This document shows, piece after piece, positions 20,723 to 29,951 of a DNA stretch of 64,000 nt. The notes under the pieces were generated by a model. That model worked only from the letters and a program-made list of their open reading frames with translations. It was not told the origin of the DNA and did no database searches. A program made the position numbers and the translations under genes. Every line of letters begins with the position of its first letter. Position 1 is the stretch's first letter. This DNA comes from Candidatus Roseilinea sp. (GTDB lineage: Bacteria; Chloroflexota; Anaerolineae; J036; Brachytrichaceae), in assembly GCA_025998955.1 (NCBI GenBank), contig AP024676.1:2046001-2110000 (forward strand), written 5' to 3'.

Positions 20723-21273
20723 CGGGCGATCCTCTCGATCGGCGCCAGCAGCTCGACGGCGCAGGCCAGATCGTCCGCCACGTCGAACCACGGCGTATCG
20801 GCAAAAGTGCACCACTCCGACAGGCCGCGGCCGGTCATGACCAATATGCCGCGCACCCCGGCGGCGCGCGCCGCCTCCATATCGGTAATCGCATCGCCTA
20901 TCATCACCGACCGCGACAGGTCAAGGCCGAGATCGCGTGCAGCGCGCAGCAGCATACCGGGTTTGGGCTTGCGACAATCGCAATGTTCGTCCGGCCGGTG
21001 TGGGCAAAGATAAGCTGCGTCAATGCGTCCACCGCAGCGAACAACTTCGGTCACGACGCGCTGGTTGATTTGATGTGCAAGTTCGAGCGTGATGATCCCC
21101 TTGCCTACCGCAGCCTGGTTGGTCGCAATGACGATCGCCCAGTCCGAGCGTGACACCGCGCGCAGCGCCTCCAACGCGGCAGGGATGAAACTGACGTCGT
21201 CCCAGGATCGAACGTAGGCTTCGCAATTCTCGATGATCACGCCGTCTCGGTCGAGGAAGATGGCAGGTCGCAT
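20719..21273 (-). CDS. gmhB: HAD-family heptose bisphosphate phosphatase (GmhB type)
   Basis: The 184-residue protein is a HAD-IIIA phosphatase: motif I FLDRDGVIIE, motif II IATNQAAVGKG, a zinc-binding Cys/His cluster CPHRPDEHCDCRKP, and motif IV GDAITDMEAA. It should remove the C7 phosphate of D-glycero-D-manno-heptose 1,7-bisphosphate. It overlaps gmhA by 4 bases and is upstream of it on the minus strand, so both form one operon. Confidence 0.92.
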   Translation of the reverse strand: MRPAIFLDRDGVIIENCEAYVRSWDDVSFIPAALEALRAVSRSDWAIVIATNQAAVGKGIITLELAHQINQRVVTEVVRCGGRIDAAYLCPHRPDEHCDCRKPKPGMLLRAARDLGLDLSRSVMIGDAITDMEAARAAGVRGILVMTGRGLSEWCTFADTPWFDVADDLACAVELLAPIERIAR

Positions 21274-21327
21274 GCAGTGTTTACCCTCCGCCCGATAGTC
21301 GGGATCGGCAGGGCAGGCTGCAACGAA

Positions 21328-21361
21328 AAGCCCGGCGCTCCATCGTAGAAGCGCCGGGCTT
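21328..21361 (-). terminator. Rho-independent terminator of infC-rpmI-rplT
   Basis: On the minus strand AAGCCCGGCGCT and its complement form a 12-bp stem with a 9-base loop, followed by TTTTC. It lies 30 bases past the rplT stop codon. Confidence 0.85.
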
Positions 21362-21389
21362 ATGCCAGCGTAGTGATCTCAGCGCAGGC

Positions 21390-21737
21390 TCAAGCCTGTA
21401 CGGCTCTGACGACCGCAGCGAAGGCATCGGCGTCGCGCACCGCCAAATCGGCCAAGATCTTGCGATCGAGTTGGACATCGGCAGCCTTCAAGGCCTGGAT
21501 GAGCTTGCTGTAGGTTGTGCCGTTCAAGCGCGCTGCAGCGTTGATGCGGGTGATCCATAGGCTGCGCAACTCGCGGCGGCGATTGCGCCGGTCGCGGGTG
21601 GCATAGGCCATGGCGTGCAAGCGCGCCTCGTTGGCCTTGCGAAAGTGCTTGTGCCGCGCACCGAACTGGCCTTTGGTCGCGGCGAGCACGCGGTTGTGGC
21701 GTCGGCGTGTCTTCACGCCGCCCTTTACTCTAGCCAT
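21390..21737 (-). CDS. rplT: 50S ribosomal protein L20
   Basis: The 115-residue basic protein is L20, which binds 23S rRNA early in assembly. It begins [20 protein letters not shown] and contains [16 protein letters not shown] and [20 protein letters not shown], all typical. It is the last gene of the usual infC-rpmI-rplT operon, 31 bases after rpmI, and is followed by a strong terminator. Confidence 0.97.
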   Translation of the reverse strand: MARVKGGVKTRRRHNRVLAATKGQFGARHKHFRKANEARLHAMAYATRDRRNRRRELRSLWITRINAAARLNGTTYSKLIQALKAADVQLDRKILADLAVRDADAFAAVVRAVQA

Positions 21738-21768
21738 TTCCCTGCTACTCCTTCTACTCTGGTGTGCT

Positions 21769-21978
21769 CTACTTGTTCTTCAGATACGGGGCGAGCTTAT
21801 GAATGCGTTTCTGGATGCCCTTGCCTTCTACCTCGGTCATCTCGACGAAAAGTGCTTTCACGCGCGCCGGCTTCTTGCGCCGGAAGTGGCTCTTCCCCTG
21901 CCGGGTGCGCATCAGCTTGCCACTCCCCGTCACCTTGAAGCGCTTGGACGTGGACTTGTGCGTCTTGATCTTGCCCAT
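21769..21978 (-). CDS. rpmI: 50S ribosomal protein L35
   Basis: The 69-residue basic protein is L35: [20 protein letters not shown] at the start and [11 protein letters not shown] in the middle. A GAGGAACACATC stretch precedes its ATG. It sits between infC and rplT as in most bacteria. Confidence 0.96.
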   Translation of the reverse strand: MGKIKTHKSTSKRFKVTGSGKLMRTRQGKSHFRRKKPARVKALFVEMTEVEGKGIQKRIHKLAPYLKNK

Positions 21979-22070
21979 GATGTGTTCCTCTGCCTACTTC
22001 CACAGTTTCGCCGCAGCCAGAAGACTGCGGCGAAACACCACCTTGTATGAACGCTGAATTCGGTTGTGAC

Positions 22071-22886
22071 CTATGGCAATCCGAACTGTTCGTTGGCCCG
22101 TTTTTGCGCTAGTTTCTCGCGATTCTGGCGCCGGCGCAGCTCCGCCTCCTGCTGTTTGGTGAGCGCTTTGGCAGGCGCAGCCGCGACCAACTCGGGCACA
22201 GGTTCACTCGTCGCTTCTTCCTCCGACTCGACGTCTTCAACTTCTTCGATCTCTTCCTCTTCTTCGTTATAGCCTGCAGCGCGATCGGCAGCGCGCTCAG
22301 CTTCGATGCGCTGCTGCGTTGACTTCAGATGAGCCGCTGCAAGCGTCGCTGGCGTCGGCGCTACTACGGCGACCAACGCCTTGCCTTCGAGATTCGGCGC
22401 CACTTCTACGACGCCGATATCCGAAAGCTCTTGCAAGAACCGGTCAATCAGTTTGAGCGCAACATGCTGGTTGGCGACTTCACGGCCGCGGAACCGCAAG
22501 TTGAGCTTGACTTTGTTACCCGCTTCCAGGAAGCGTCGCGCCGCTCGAATCTTGAATACCAGATGATGTTCGGTCGTCTTGGGGCGTAGTTGTACCCCTT
22601 TCACTTCGATCGTCTTCTGGCTCTTCTTCGCTGCACGCTCTTTCTTCTCTCTTTCGTAGATGAAGCGTCCGTAGTCTATGATTCGACATACTGGCGGGTC
22701 CGCGTTTGGAGCGACCTCGATCAAATCCATGCGCATGTTTCGCGCCAGTTCCAGCGCGTCGCGTGTGTCCAAGATGCCCTTGTTCGTGCCATCCGGCATG
22801 ATCACGCGCACTTGCGGCACACGGATCTGATTGTTGATGCGAAAGGTCTGCTGCGGCGATACTCGATTCGATCTTTGCTGCGCGAT
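22071..22886 (-). CDS. infC: Translation initiation factor IF-3, non-AUG start
   Basis: IF-3 binds the 30S subunit and checks start codons. The conserved N terminus FRINNQIRVPQVRVI is in frame only upstream of the first usual start codon (GTG at 22820), so the gene must begin further up. No ATG, GTG or TTG is available in frame, but an ATC at 22886 lies 9 bases after GGAGG. An AUU/AUC start is the hallmark of infC and allows IF-3 to repress itself. The predicted protein has 271 residues: the two IF-3 domains to about 190, then a C-terminal tail with an acidic run (EEEEEIEEVEDVE) and a basic Gln/Arg-rich end. Confidence 0.9.
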   Translation of the reverse strand: MAQQRSNRVSPQQTFRINNQIRVPQVRVIMPDGTNKGILDTRDALELARNMRMDLIEVAPNADPPVCRIIDYGRFIYEREKKERAAKKSQKTIEVKGVQLRPKTTEHHLVFKIRAARRFLEAGNKVKLNLRFRGREVANQHVALKLIDRFLQELSDIGVVEVAPNLEGKALVAVVAPTPATLAAAHLKSTQQRIEAERAADRAAGYNEEEEEIEEVEDVESEEEATSEPVPELVAAAPAKALTKQQEAELRRRQNREKLAQKRANEQFGLP

Positions 22887-22940
22887 ACTCTCATTCCTCC
22901 CCCGCCAAGCGGGACTGAACTTTCAATCGGACGAGCCTAG

Positions 22941-22969
22941 ATTATAGCCAGTTGCCTTCAGCAGTTCAA
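22941..22969 (-). promoter_or_regulatory. Sigma70-type promoter of infC operon
   Basis: On the minus strand TTGAAC (22964-22969) and a perfect TATAAT (22941-22946) are separated by 17 bases. The predicted transcript would start near 22934, about 48 bases before the AUC start. Confidence 0.8.
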
Positions 22970-23051
22970 GGCAGGTATTGCTGCGCCGCCGACCTGGCCG
23001 GCTGCTAGGCAAGCTCCCCGGCAAGGGACTTAGCGGTCGCAGGACCCAACG

Positions 23052-24389
23052 TTACGGATACAAGCCGCGCGTTTGCGTCGCCTCGGCCACCCGACCGATG
23101 CCGAGCACCAGCGCGCTCGTGCGCAGATCGAGATTCATGCGGATGGATTGCTCGTACACGTCGTGGAAGCTGCGCACCATGATGCGCTCCAAGCGGTGGG
23201 TGACGTCGTCCTCTTCCCAGAACAATTGTTGCAAGCTCTGCACCCACTCGAAGTAGCTGACGACGACGCCGCCGGCGTTGCACAAGATGTCGGGGATGAC
23301 GAGCACGTTGTTCGCCATCAGGATCTCGTCGGCTTCGGGCGTAGTCGGGCCGTTCGCGCCCTCGGCAACGACGCGCGCTCTAATCCTATCGGCGTTCGCG
23401 CGCGTAATCTGGTTCTCCATCGCCGCCGGCACCAACACATCGCAGGGTAGCTCGAGCAGTTCGGCGTTAGTGATCTTGTCGGCGCCGTCGAACCCTTGCA
23501 CGGTCGAATGCTCGCGCATGTAGCGGCGCAGGCGCGGGATATCTATGCCCTTGGGGTTGTAGATGCCGCCTTGGACGTCGCTCACAGCGATCACTTTGCA
23601 TCCCATCTCGTGGGCCGTCTGCGCCGTGATCGAGCCAACGTTGCCAAAGCCCTGCACCACCACGCTGATGCCATCGAAATCCCAGCCGAAGGTGCGATAG
23701 GCCTCGCGCACGGTGAACAAGATGCCCCGCCCGGTCGCCTCGAAGCGCCCCGCCGAGCCGCCGATGTTGATCGGCTTGCCGGTAACAATGGCCGGCACGG
23801 AATAGCCGCGGTGCATGGAGTAGGTATCCATGATCCACGCCATGATTTGCGGATTCGTGCCCATATCCGGCGCTGGAATATCGCCTTCGGGGCTGATGAA
23901 GGGGGAAATCTCGGTGGTGTAGCGGCGCGTCAACCCCTCCAACTCGCGCAGCGATAGCTCTTTGGGATTGCAAACCACACCGCCTTTCGCGCCGCCGTAG
24001 GGGATGTTCACCACAGCGCACTTCCACGTCATCCACATCGCCAAAGCGCGCACCTCGTCCAGGTCAACGGTCGGCGCGTAGCGGATGCCGCCCTTCGTCG
24101 GCCCGCGTGCCGTATTGTGGTGGACGCGGTATCCCGTGAAGCGACGGACTTCGCCGCTGTCCATCTTCACAGGGAAGTTAACGGTAAGTTCGCGTTTGCA
24201 GGAACGTAACGTGTCGGCCAGCCCAGGATCGAGGTTGAGGATTTGGGCCGCGCGATCGAACTGGGCGAGCGCCGTAGCATATGCGCTCTCCTTCTTCTCG
24301 GTCGCCCGGCTCTGCGGCAGCGCGGGCGACTCGGCGCCATTCGCCGCCGGCATCGCCGACGACGAGCGCAACGGGTCGAAGATCGTCAT
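23052..24389 (-). CDS. gdhA: Glutamate dehydrogenase
   Basis: The 445-residue protein is a Glu/Leu/Phe/Val-type dehydrogenase interconverting glutamate and 2-oxoglutarate plus ammonia. It shows GPTKGGIRY, the catalytic lysine in [13 protein letters not shown], the Rossmann motif [10 protein letters not shown] and [14 protein letters not shown] roughly 30-residue Ala/Ser-rich extension precedes the conserved core. GGAGGGTGATCC precedes the ATG. Length and sequence fit the NAD-preferring catabolic group; cofactor choice is not proven. It diverges from a P450 gene. Confidence 0.95.
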   Translation of the reverse strand: MTIFDPLRSSSAMPAANGAESPALPQSRATEKKESAYATALAQFDRAAQILNLDPGLADTLRSCKRELTVNFPVKMDSGEVRRFTGYRVHHNTARGPTKGGIRYAPTVDLDEVRALAMWMTWKCAVVNIPYGGAKGGVVCNPKELSLRELEGLTRRYTTEISPFISPEGDIPAPDMGTNPQIMAWIMDTYSMHRGYSVPAIVTGKPINIGGSAGRFEATGRGILFTVREAYRTFGWDFDGISVVVQGFGNVGSITAQTAHEMGCKVIAVSDVQGGIYNPKGIDIPRLRRYMREHSTVQGFDGADKITNAELLELPCDVLVPAAMENQITRANADRIRARVVAEGANGPTTPEADEILMANNVLVIPDILCNAGGVVVSYFEWVQSLQQLFWEEDDVTHRLERIMVRSFHDVYEQSIRMNLDLRTSALVLGIGRVAEATQTRGLYP

Positions 24390-24568
24390 GGATCACCCTC
24401 CGAAATCATTCCATCGAATCTCGATCGTGCAGCAGGTGTTTGCTGAACACGATAGCTGATGCATCCCGGCATCGCTTTTTAAGATTCTATTACATCCGGA
24501 TAGTCGAAACGTTAGCGCCGCTCTGCGCCGTCGTTGCGGTGCACCGCTCACATATACTAACCGGCGTG

Positions 24569-25801
24569 ATGCACTTGGAAATACGGGGCCGAAATATTCG
24601 GCTGAATCCGCGTGACCCGCACTTCTACAACGATCCCTATCCTTATTACGATGCGATGCGGCAACTGCCGCAGCCGTTCTACTGGGAAGACTTCGATCTG
24701 TGGTGCTTTGCGAACTGGGACGACGTGAATGCCTTGCTGCGCGACCGGCGCTTCGGCCGGCAGATCACCCATCTGCGCACACGCGAGGAGCTGGGCTGGC
24801 CGCCTATCCCCGAGGCACTCAAGCCGTTCTACGATGTGGACAACGCGACCATGATCCAGATGGAGCCGCCGGATCACACCCGGCTGCGCGGCTTGGTGCA
24901 GAAGGCCTTCATGGCGCGGCAGATCGAGAGCCTGCGTCCCCAGATTCAAGCGCTGTGTGACCGGCTGATTGACGATATGCTCGCGCGGGGCGAGGTGGAC
25001 CTGCTGCCGGCCTACGCTACGCCGATCCCCGTCGTTACCATCGCCAACATGCTAGGCGTGCCGGTCGAGATGAGCGACCATTTGCTGAACTGGTCGCATG
25101 CGATGGTCGCGATGTATGAGCTGGGCCGAACGGCCGAGCAAGAGCACAGGGCGGTTCAAGCGACCCAAGAGTTCTACGCCTACCTGAGCGGGCTGGTGCA
25201 AGCAAGGCGACACCAACCGACCGACGATCTCATCACGCGGCTGATCGAGGCCGAGGATCAAGGTCACCGACTGACCGAGCACGAGTTGATCTCCGGCTGC
25301 ATGCAACTGTTGAACGCCGGGCATGAAGCCACCGTGAACGTGATCGGCAACGGTGTGTTCGCATTACTGACCCATCACGAACAATGGAAAAAGCTGGTCG
25401 CCAATCCATCGCTCAGCAAGTCTGCCGCCGAGGAGCTGATGCGCTTCGACACGCCGCTGCATCTATTCACTCGCTGGGTGCTGGACGACTTATGCTGGAA
25501 CGGGCACACCTTCAAGTTCGGCGACACGATCGCGCTGCTGCTGGGCGCTGCCAATCGCGACCCCCACCGATTTGTAAATCCGAATACGCTGGATATCACG
25601 CGTGCCGACAACCCGCACGTTTCGTTCGGCGGCGGCATCCATTTCTGCGTCGGTGCGCCGTTGGCCCGGCTCGAACTGGACGTCGCCTTGAGCACACTCG
25701 CCAGACGCGTTCCCAATTTAGAGCTGATGGAGCAGCCGGAGTATCGCAACGCCTACCACTTTCACGGGCTGAAGTCCTTGCGAGTCCGCGTGCTGAGCTA
25801 A
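24569..25801 (+). CDS. Cytochrome P450
   Basis: The 410-residue protein is a soluble bacterial P450 monooxygenase. The I-helix oxygen-binding motif AGHEAT is at 250-254, followed by the heme loop FGGGIHFCVGAPLARLE with heme-ligand C360. An ExxR-like EELMR lies at 288-292. Substrate is unknown; related bacterial P450s hydroxylate fatty acids, terpenes or polyketides. The start is an ATG; a TATACT about 12 bases upstream would give a very short leader. No ferredoxin gene is adjacent. Confidence 0.93.
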   Translation: MHLEIRGRNIRLNPRDPHFYNDPYPYYDAMRQLPQPFYWEDFDLWCFANWDDVNALLRDRRFGRQITHLRTREELGWPPIPEALKPFYDVDNATMIQMEPPDHTRLRGLVQKAFMARQIESLRPQIQALCDRLIDDMLARGEVDLLPAYATPIPVVTIANMLGVPVEMSDHLLNWSHAMVAMYELGRTAEQEHRAVQATQEFYAYLSGLVQARRHQPTDDLITRLIEAEDQGHRLTEHELISGCMQLLNAGHEATVNVIGNGVFALLTHHEQWKKLVANPSLSKSAAEELMRFDTPLHLFTRWVLDDLCWNGHTFKFGDTIALLLGAANRDPHRFVNPNTLDITRADNPHVSFGGGIHFCVGAPLARLELDVALSTLARRVPNLELMEQPEYRNAYHFHGLKSLRVRVLS

Positions 25802-26435
25802 CGTGGTCGGCCAGGTCAGCGGATCTGCTCGGCCTGTCAAGGCCGGCGAGGTCTGCTCAGTTCAGGCGGAGCTGCATGGCATGCCAGCCACTGCGACCTT
25901 GCTAAGCGCAGCGCAGCTGCCACCGCCAGACGATCGCACCGATCATGGCTGTGCAAGCGTCGTTACACTGGGCGCGTGACCAGCGCGAGGCGGCGCTACA
26001 GTTGATGGCCGAGGCAGCCGCAATCGGCTAGGGCGGCGGGATGATTCGCACCTTTGCCGATCTCGGCGCGGATGTGCATGCCGGGTCTCCTCGGCGACTC
26101 ATCCTCCAGATACCCAATTTCTACACAATTTGCGTCAGGCAGCGCACGTCGCCACTATTACCGTTTTCCCCGAGCGAATCATGCCGCATTCTTGTTTGAA
26201 GCTGCCTACGCCCACGACACTATGAGATTCGCGTACGAGGCAGTTTGAGCGCAGCCCGGGCTGATTACGTCGGCAAGTGCGCGATTACCAGCGCCAACAA
26301 CGACTGTGAGGACCAGTGGGCGATCGTCACGACGCTACGCGACTACGCGACGCTAAGTGTTCAGCGCGTTCTCGTGGCAGGTCATGTAGATGCGGATCGA
26401 GATGGAGGGCGTAAGACGCAAAACGCAGGACAACG
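25802..26435. other. Gene-free, apparently degraded stretch
   Basis: About 630 bases hold no convincing complete gene. Short open pieces exist, for example one from 25945 that ends in TAG at 26030 and resumes in the next codons with MIRTFADLGADVHAG, but frames are broken and no family was recognised. It may be a decayed gene. The base composition is less G+C-rich toward 26100-26250. Confidence 0.5.
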
Positions 26436-27410
26436 ATGTGCACCCGAGTATTACTGAACAAGAACAAATCCTTCGTCATCAGCGGACGGACGATGGACTG
26501 GCCCACGACCACAGAGCCGAAGCTCTTCGTCTATCCGCGCAGCATCAAACGCAGCGGAGCGATGTTCGCCGGCCATGTGGTGGTGGCGGAAAACCCCGCG
26601 CAATGGACCTCGAAATACGGCAGCGTCGTCACCTCGATGTATGGCCTCGGCACGATTGACGGTCTGAACGAGCGTGGCCTGGCCGTTCACTGTCTCAACC
26701 TGAGCGCGACCGACTTCGGCCCGCGCGACCCGAGCAAGCCGGGGGTAAACGCTGCGCTGTGGGCGCAGTTCCTGCTCGACCGAGCAGCCAACGTCAAAGA
26801 GGCGCTCGAGCTGCAGGAGGCAATACAGGTCACCCTGGTCGAAGCGCGCGGTCGCAAAGCGACCCTGCACATGGCGCTGGGGGACGCCAGCGGCGACTCG
26901 GCTACCATCGAATACGTCGAGGGCAGGCCGCTCATCCACCACGGGCGCGAGTATTGCGTCATGACCAACGCCCCGCCCTTCGACGAGCAACTCGCGCTAT
27001 TGGCGCAGCAGGACTTCTCCAATCCCTCGAGCGCGATGGCGTTGCCCGGCAATGTCAATGCGGTGGACCGATTCCAACGCGCAGCCTACTGGCTGGCCGT
27101 GTTGCCCGATCCCCAGAGTGAACGCGACGCCATCGCCGGCACGCTGGCTATTTTGCGCAATACGTCAGTTCCCTTCGGCGCGCCCTACAAAGGGTTTGGC
27201 ACCTACGATACCGAGTATCGCGCGGTGTCCAACTGCACTGCGAAGCGCTACTTCTTCGAGCTGTCGAATAGCCCGAACGTGATCTGGGCAGATCTAAAGA
27301 AGTTCGACCTGCAACGCGGTGCGCCGGCCCGAGTGCTGGATCCAGACAACATCAACCTGGCAGGCGACGTGTCCTCGAAGTTCAAGAAACTGGCCAAAGC
27401 GCCGTACTAA
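26436..27410 (+). CDS. Choloylglycine hydrolase-like Ntn hydrolase (linear amide C-N hydrolase)
   Basis: The 324-residue protein is an N-terminal nucleophile hydrolase of the CBAH/penicillin V acylase family. The second residue is Cys (MCTRVLL), which becomes the catalytic N terminus after Met removal. SGRTMDWP supplies the conserved R and D, and GLNERGLAVHCLNL and ATIEYVEGRP match the family. It cleaves amide bonds, perhaps of N-acyl amino acids or N-acyl homoserine lactones; bile salts are unlikely in the environment. No signal peptide precedes the Cys, so it should be cytoplasmic. Confidence 0.9.
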   Translation: MCTRVLLNKNKSFVISGRTMDWPTTTEPKLFVYPRSIKRSGAMFAGHVVVAENPAQWTSKYGSVVTSMYGLGTIDGLNERGLAVHCLNLSATDFGPRDPSKPGVNAALWAQFLLDRAANVKEALELQEAIQVTLVEARGRKATLHMALGDASGDSATIEYVEGRPLIHHGREYCVMTNAPPFDEQLALLAQQDFSNPSSAMALPGNVNAVDRFQRAAYWLAVLPDPQSERDAIAGTLAILRNTSVPFGAPYKGFGTYDTEYRAVSNCTAKRYFFELSNSPNVIWADLKKFDLQRGAPARVLDPDNINLAGDVSSKFKKLAKAPY

Positions 27411-27482
27411 CCGCAGCCTAGCCATGGACGCCGCCCAGTTCGAGCGCGTGCAGTTCTAGTCACACATCAAACGGGGGAAATC

Positions 27483-27722
27483 ATGGTCAACCGCAGCAAT
27501 GATCTGAGCGATAAAGAATGGGAGCGCATTCGGCTGCTTTTGCCACTGCAGCGGCAATGGGTGGGACAGCCGGCGCATGACCATCGCATGATCATCGGTG
27601 GGATTCTGCGGTGGAGCGCATGGGGAGTGTGGCGACAGATGCCGCGGTGTTGTGGAACGTGGTCCACGGTGGCCCGCCGTTGCTACTGCTGGAAGAGCGC
27701 CGGCTGCATGCCGGCTTCCTAG
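27483..27722 (+). pseudogene. IS5-type transposase N-terminal fragment
   Basis: The reading frame from 27483 encodes LSDKEWERIRLLLPLQRQWVGQP followed by HDHRMIIGGILRWSAWGVWR, which matches the N-terminal DUF4096 region of IS5-family transposases. The later part matches only loosely (PRCCGTWSTVARRCYCWKSAG) and the frame stops at 79 codons. The DDE catalytic domain is absent. It is a remnant and cannot transpose. Confidence 0.75.
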
Positions 27723-27940
27723 CCGAGAAGTATCGAGAGACAACGGCGAACGCATTGGCTTGTTGCCGGAGGAGGTCGAACGGATAGGACTAAAAGTCGT
27801 TCGAGCAAATTACGCATCAATGACAGAGTGCATAAAGGACATTCGCGGTGTTGACGACTGACCGGTCTTGAGCGATCGCATCTTGACTATGCAGTTTAAG
27901 ACGTGTGCGGAGATGTTGGTTCAACCAAGGAGGAGATACT

Positions 27941-28993
27941 ATGCCAAACCTAATGGAAGTGATCGGTTCGATGATCACGCCGAGTACCGTCAACCAGATC
28001 GCCAGCCTGACCGGCGAAGACTCTAACGGTATTACTAAGGCGCTCGGCACCATCGTGCCTACTCTGATCACTGCTGCCGCGGCTAAAGGGTCAACGTCGT
28101 CTGGCGCGCAACAACTCATCAACTCAATCGGCAGCCTGATTGGCGCCGGCACAGGCAACGGCGACATCGCTAGCCTGCTCGGTGGCGGCGAAGCGACTCA
28201 GAATCTGCTGAAGACCGGCAGTGTCATGGCCAACGCCTTGCTTGGTAGCAACGCCAACGCGATCACCGATGTAATCAGTTCGGCGTCCGGCGTAAGCAAC
28301 AAGTCGGTTTCCAGTCTGATGGCTATCGGTGCGCCGCTCCTGGCCTCAGTCATTAGCAAGACCCTCGGTGCGGGAAATGTCAACCCCACTTCCCTATCCA
28401 ACTTGCTTGCTGAGCAAGGGCAGTATGTCAAGGACACGCTTCCGCCCGAAGTCAACCGCTTGCTCAATCCGGCTGTAACTACGGCGCGCACAAGTGTGAC
28501 CGAGCCATCGCCAGCGTCGCGCGTCGAAACATACACCCGTCCACCTGTAACCGAGCCACCCCGGCAGCCTGAACCACAGAGATCTTTCTGGAGCTGGCTA
28601 TTGCCGTTGCTGGGTGTATTAGCGCTTGGGCTTTTAGTGTTTGCGTTTTGCAATCGCCCTCAGCCCGTGGACAACACGGTCGCTTGCAACGCCATCGCTC
28701 GCCTCGATCAAACGATCGCCTCGGTCCCCACCGTCACTGCCGACACAAGGGTGGCCGACGTGAAGGACTTCTTCACCAAGGTGCGCGACGTGCATAACAC
28801 GATCGGCCCCGCCGCTCAGGCGCTGACCGGCGTGAACCTGAGTGGACTGAACACGGCGTTCAATGCGCTCGACAGTATCGTAAACGGCCTAGCCGGCGAC
28901 GTCGTCGGCGACGCGGCTGACACCATCAACCGCGCAGTTACCGACATCAAGAGCCAAAATGCCTCGCTCAGGTCATCTGTGGGCTGCCGATAG
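27941..28993 (+). CDS. DUF937 protein with a membrane anchor
   Basis: The 350-residue protein has an N-terminal DUF937 domain (residues about 1-150, Gly/Ala/Leu/Ser-rich with repeated helices), a Pro/Thr-rich linker, one membrane segment (WLLPLLGVLALGLLVFAF, about 210-230), and a C-terminal helical region that would lie outside the cytoplasm. DUF937 resembles the YidB family of unknown function. AAGGAGGAG precedes the ATG at ideal spacing. It begins a run of four same-strand genes with strong ribosome sites. Confidence 0.8.
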   Translation: MPNLMEVIGSMITPSTVNQIASLTGEDSNGITKALGTIVPTLITAAAAKGSTSSGAQQLINSIGSLIGAGTGNGDIASLLGGGEATQNLLKTGSVMANALLGSNANAITDVISSASGVSNKSVSSLMAIGAPLLASVISKTLGAGNVNPTSLSNLLAEQGQYVKDTLPPEVNRLLNPAVTTARTSVTEPSPASRVETYTRPPVTEPPRQPEPQRSFWSWLLPLLGVLALGLLVFAFCNRPQPVDNTVACNAIARLDQTIASVPTVTADTRVADVKDFFTKVRDVHNTIGPAAQALTGVNLSGLNTAFNALDSIVNGLAGDVVGDAADTINRAVTDIKSQNASLRSSVGCR

Positions 28994-29094
28994 AGGAGCC
29001 TGCGGTCTGTCTTTGGAAGAAGCCCAGACTGGGCTATGTGTCGTGATGTTTGCCAGCGCGCAGATGTCACCTCAATAAAGGAGAACCCTAAACC

Positions 29095-29385
29095 ATGAAT
29101 ATTGACGAAGCAACCCAAAAGGCGATTGTCGAAGAACTGAAGCGCTTCGGAGCCGATTTGAACCTGTCTGACGCACAGAAAGCACAGGCCAAGAAGGCTT
29201 TGGAGAGCTTTGGCGAAAAGGCATCGGAGTACGTCAACAGCGGTAACAAGCCGACCAAAGAGGAACTCGCTGCGTGGCGCGCCGGCTTCCGCAAGACCCT
29301 AGAAGGATTCCTAACTCCAGAACAACTGGCGAAGTGGGATGCCGAGATAGTCAAAGCCAAGACCTTCTTGGGTCAAAAACTGTGA
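29095..29385 (+). CDS. Small helical protein of unknown function
   Basis: A 96-residue, Lys/Glu/Ala-rich, probably all-helical protein with no signal peptide or membrane segment. The C-terminal half (GFRKTLEGFLTPEQLAKWDAE) resembles the Spy/LTXXQ-type pattern of small stress proteins, but the match is weak. AAAGGAG lies upstream of the ATG. I do not recognise the family. Confidence 0.7.
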   Translation: MNIDEATQKAIVEELKRFGADLNLSDAQKAQAKKALESFGEKASEYVNSGNKPTKEELAAWRAGFRKTLEGFLTPEQLAKWDAEIVKAKTFLGQKL

Positions 29386-29491
29386 GTCGCTATAAGCGCG
29401 GATGAAGGGCGAATCAGAGTCGCGTGCGAATCAAACCGTGCGCGGCTCTAGTCGCTCCGAATCTGGTCGTGAGCATCGAAGGAGGTGCAAC

Positions 29492-29926
29492 ATGAACCTA
29501 GGACCGGTTGAACTGATCGTGATCGAATTTCCGGACGGCAAGCTGGACAAGCGGGTCGCGCCGGCACTCAAGGAGATCGTGGACAACGGCACGATCCGCA
29601 TCATAGACTTGCTGTTCGTGAAGAAAGACAAGCAAGGCAAAACCACCGTTGTCGAGTTGGAAGACAGCGGCATCGCTGATTCGTTCAAGGACGTGGACGG
29701 CGACGTGTTCGACCTGGTCAACGCTGACGACGTCGAGATTCTCGCCGCGGACTTGGACAATGGTAGCGCTGCAGCGCTGATCGTATGGGAAAACACGTGG
29801 GCGACGAAGTTTGCCGAAGCGGTGCGGGCGTCAAAGGGGCGGGTCGCCGCGAACTTGCGCATACCGCATTCGGCGGTGGAAGCCGCGATGCAGGCAGTGC
29901 AAGCCAGCAAGGTGGCATCCGAATAA
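29492..29926 (+). CDS. DUF6325 family protein
   Basis: The 144-residue protein matches the DUF6325 family: GPVELIVIEFPDGKL at the start, DNGTIRIIDLLFVKKD in the first third, and ALIVWENTWATKFAEAVR in the second half. Function is unknown. Members often lie next to SHOCT-domain genes, as here. The ATG at 29492 follows GGAGGTGCAAC; a longer frame from 29402 has no ribosome site. Confidence 0.82.
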   Translation: MNLGPVELIVIEFPDGKLDKRVAPALKEIVDNGTIRIIDLLFVKKDKQGKTTVVELEDSGIADSFKDVDGDVFDLVNADDVEILAADLDNGSAAALIVWENTWATKFAEAVRASKGRVAANLRIPHSAVEAAMQAVQASKVASE

Positions 29927-29951
29927 TAGGCTGTTGAGGAGGTCATGAGAC

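Noticed and set aside
22797-22894. ATG right after GGAGGA upstream of infC as start of a 30-codon leader peptide
   Set aside because: It is in a different frame, has no spacing from the ribosome site, and its product shows no attenuation-like feature; the ATC start fits better.
25945-26230. Possible small gene resuming after a TAG
   Set aside because: Short, broken, no family recognised; recorded only as degraded sequence.
27723-27861. Short frame ending RANYASMTECIKDIRGVDD as an antitoxin-like gene
   Set aside because: No start with a ribosome site and no partner gene; likely non-coding or residual DNA.
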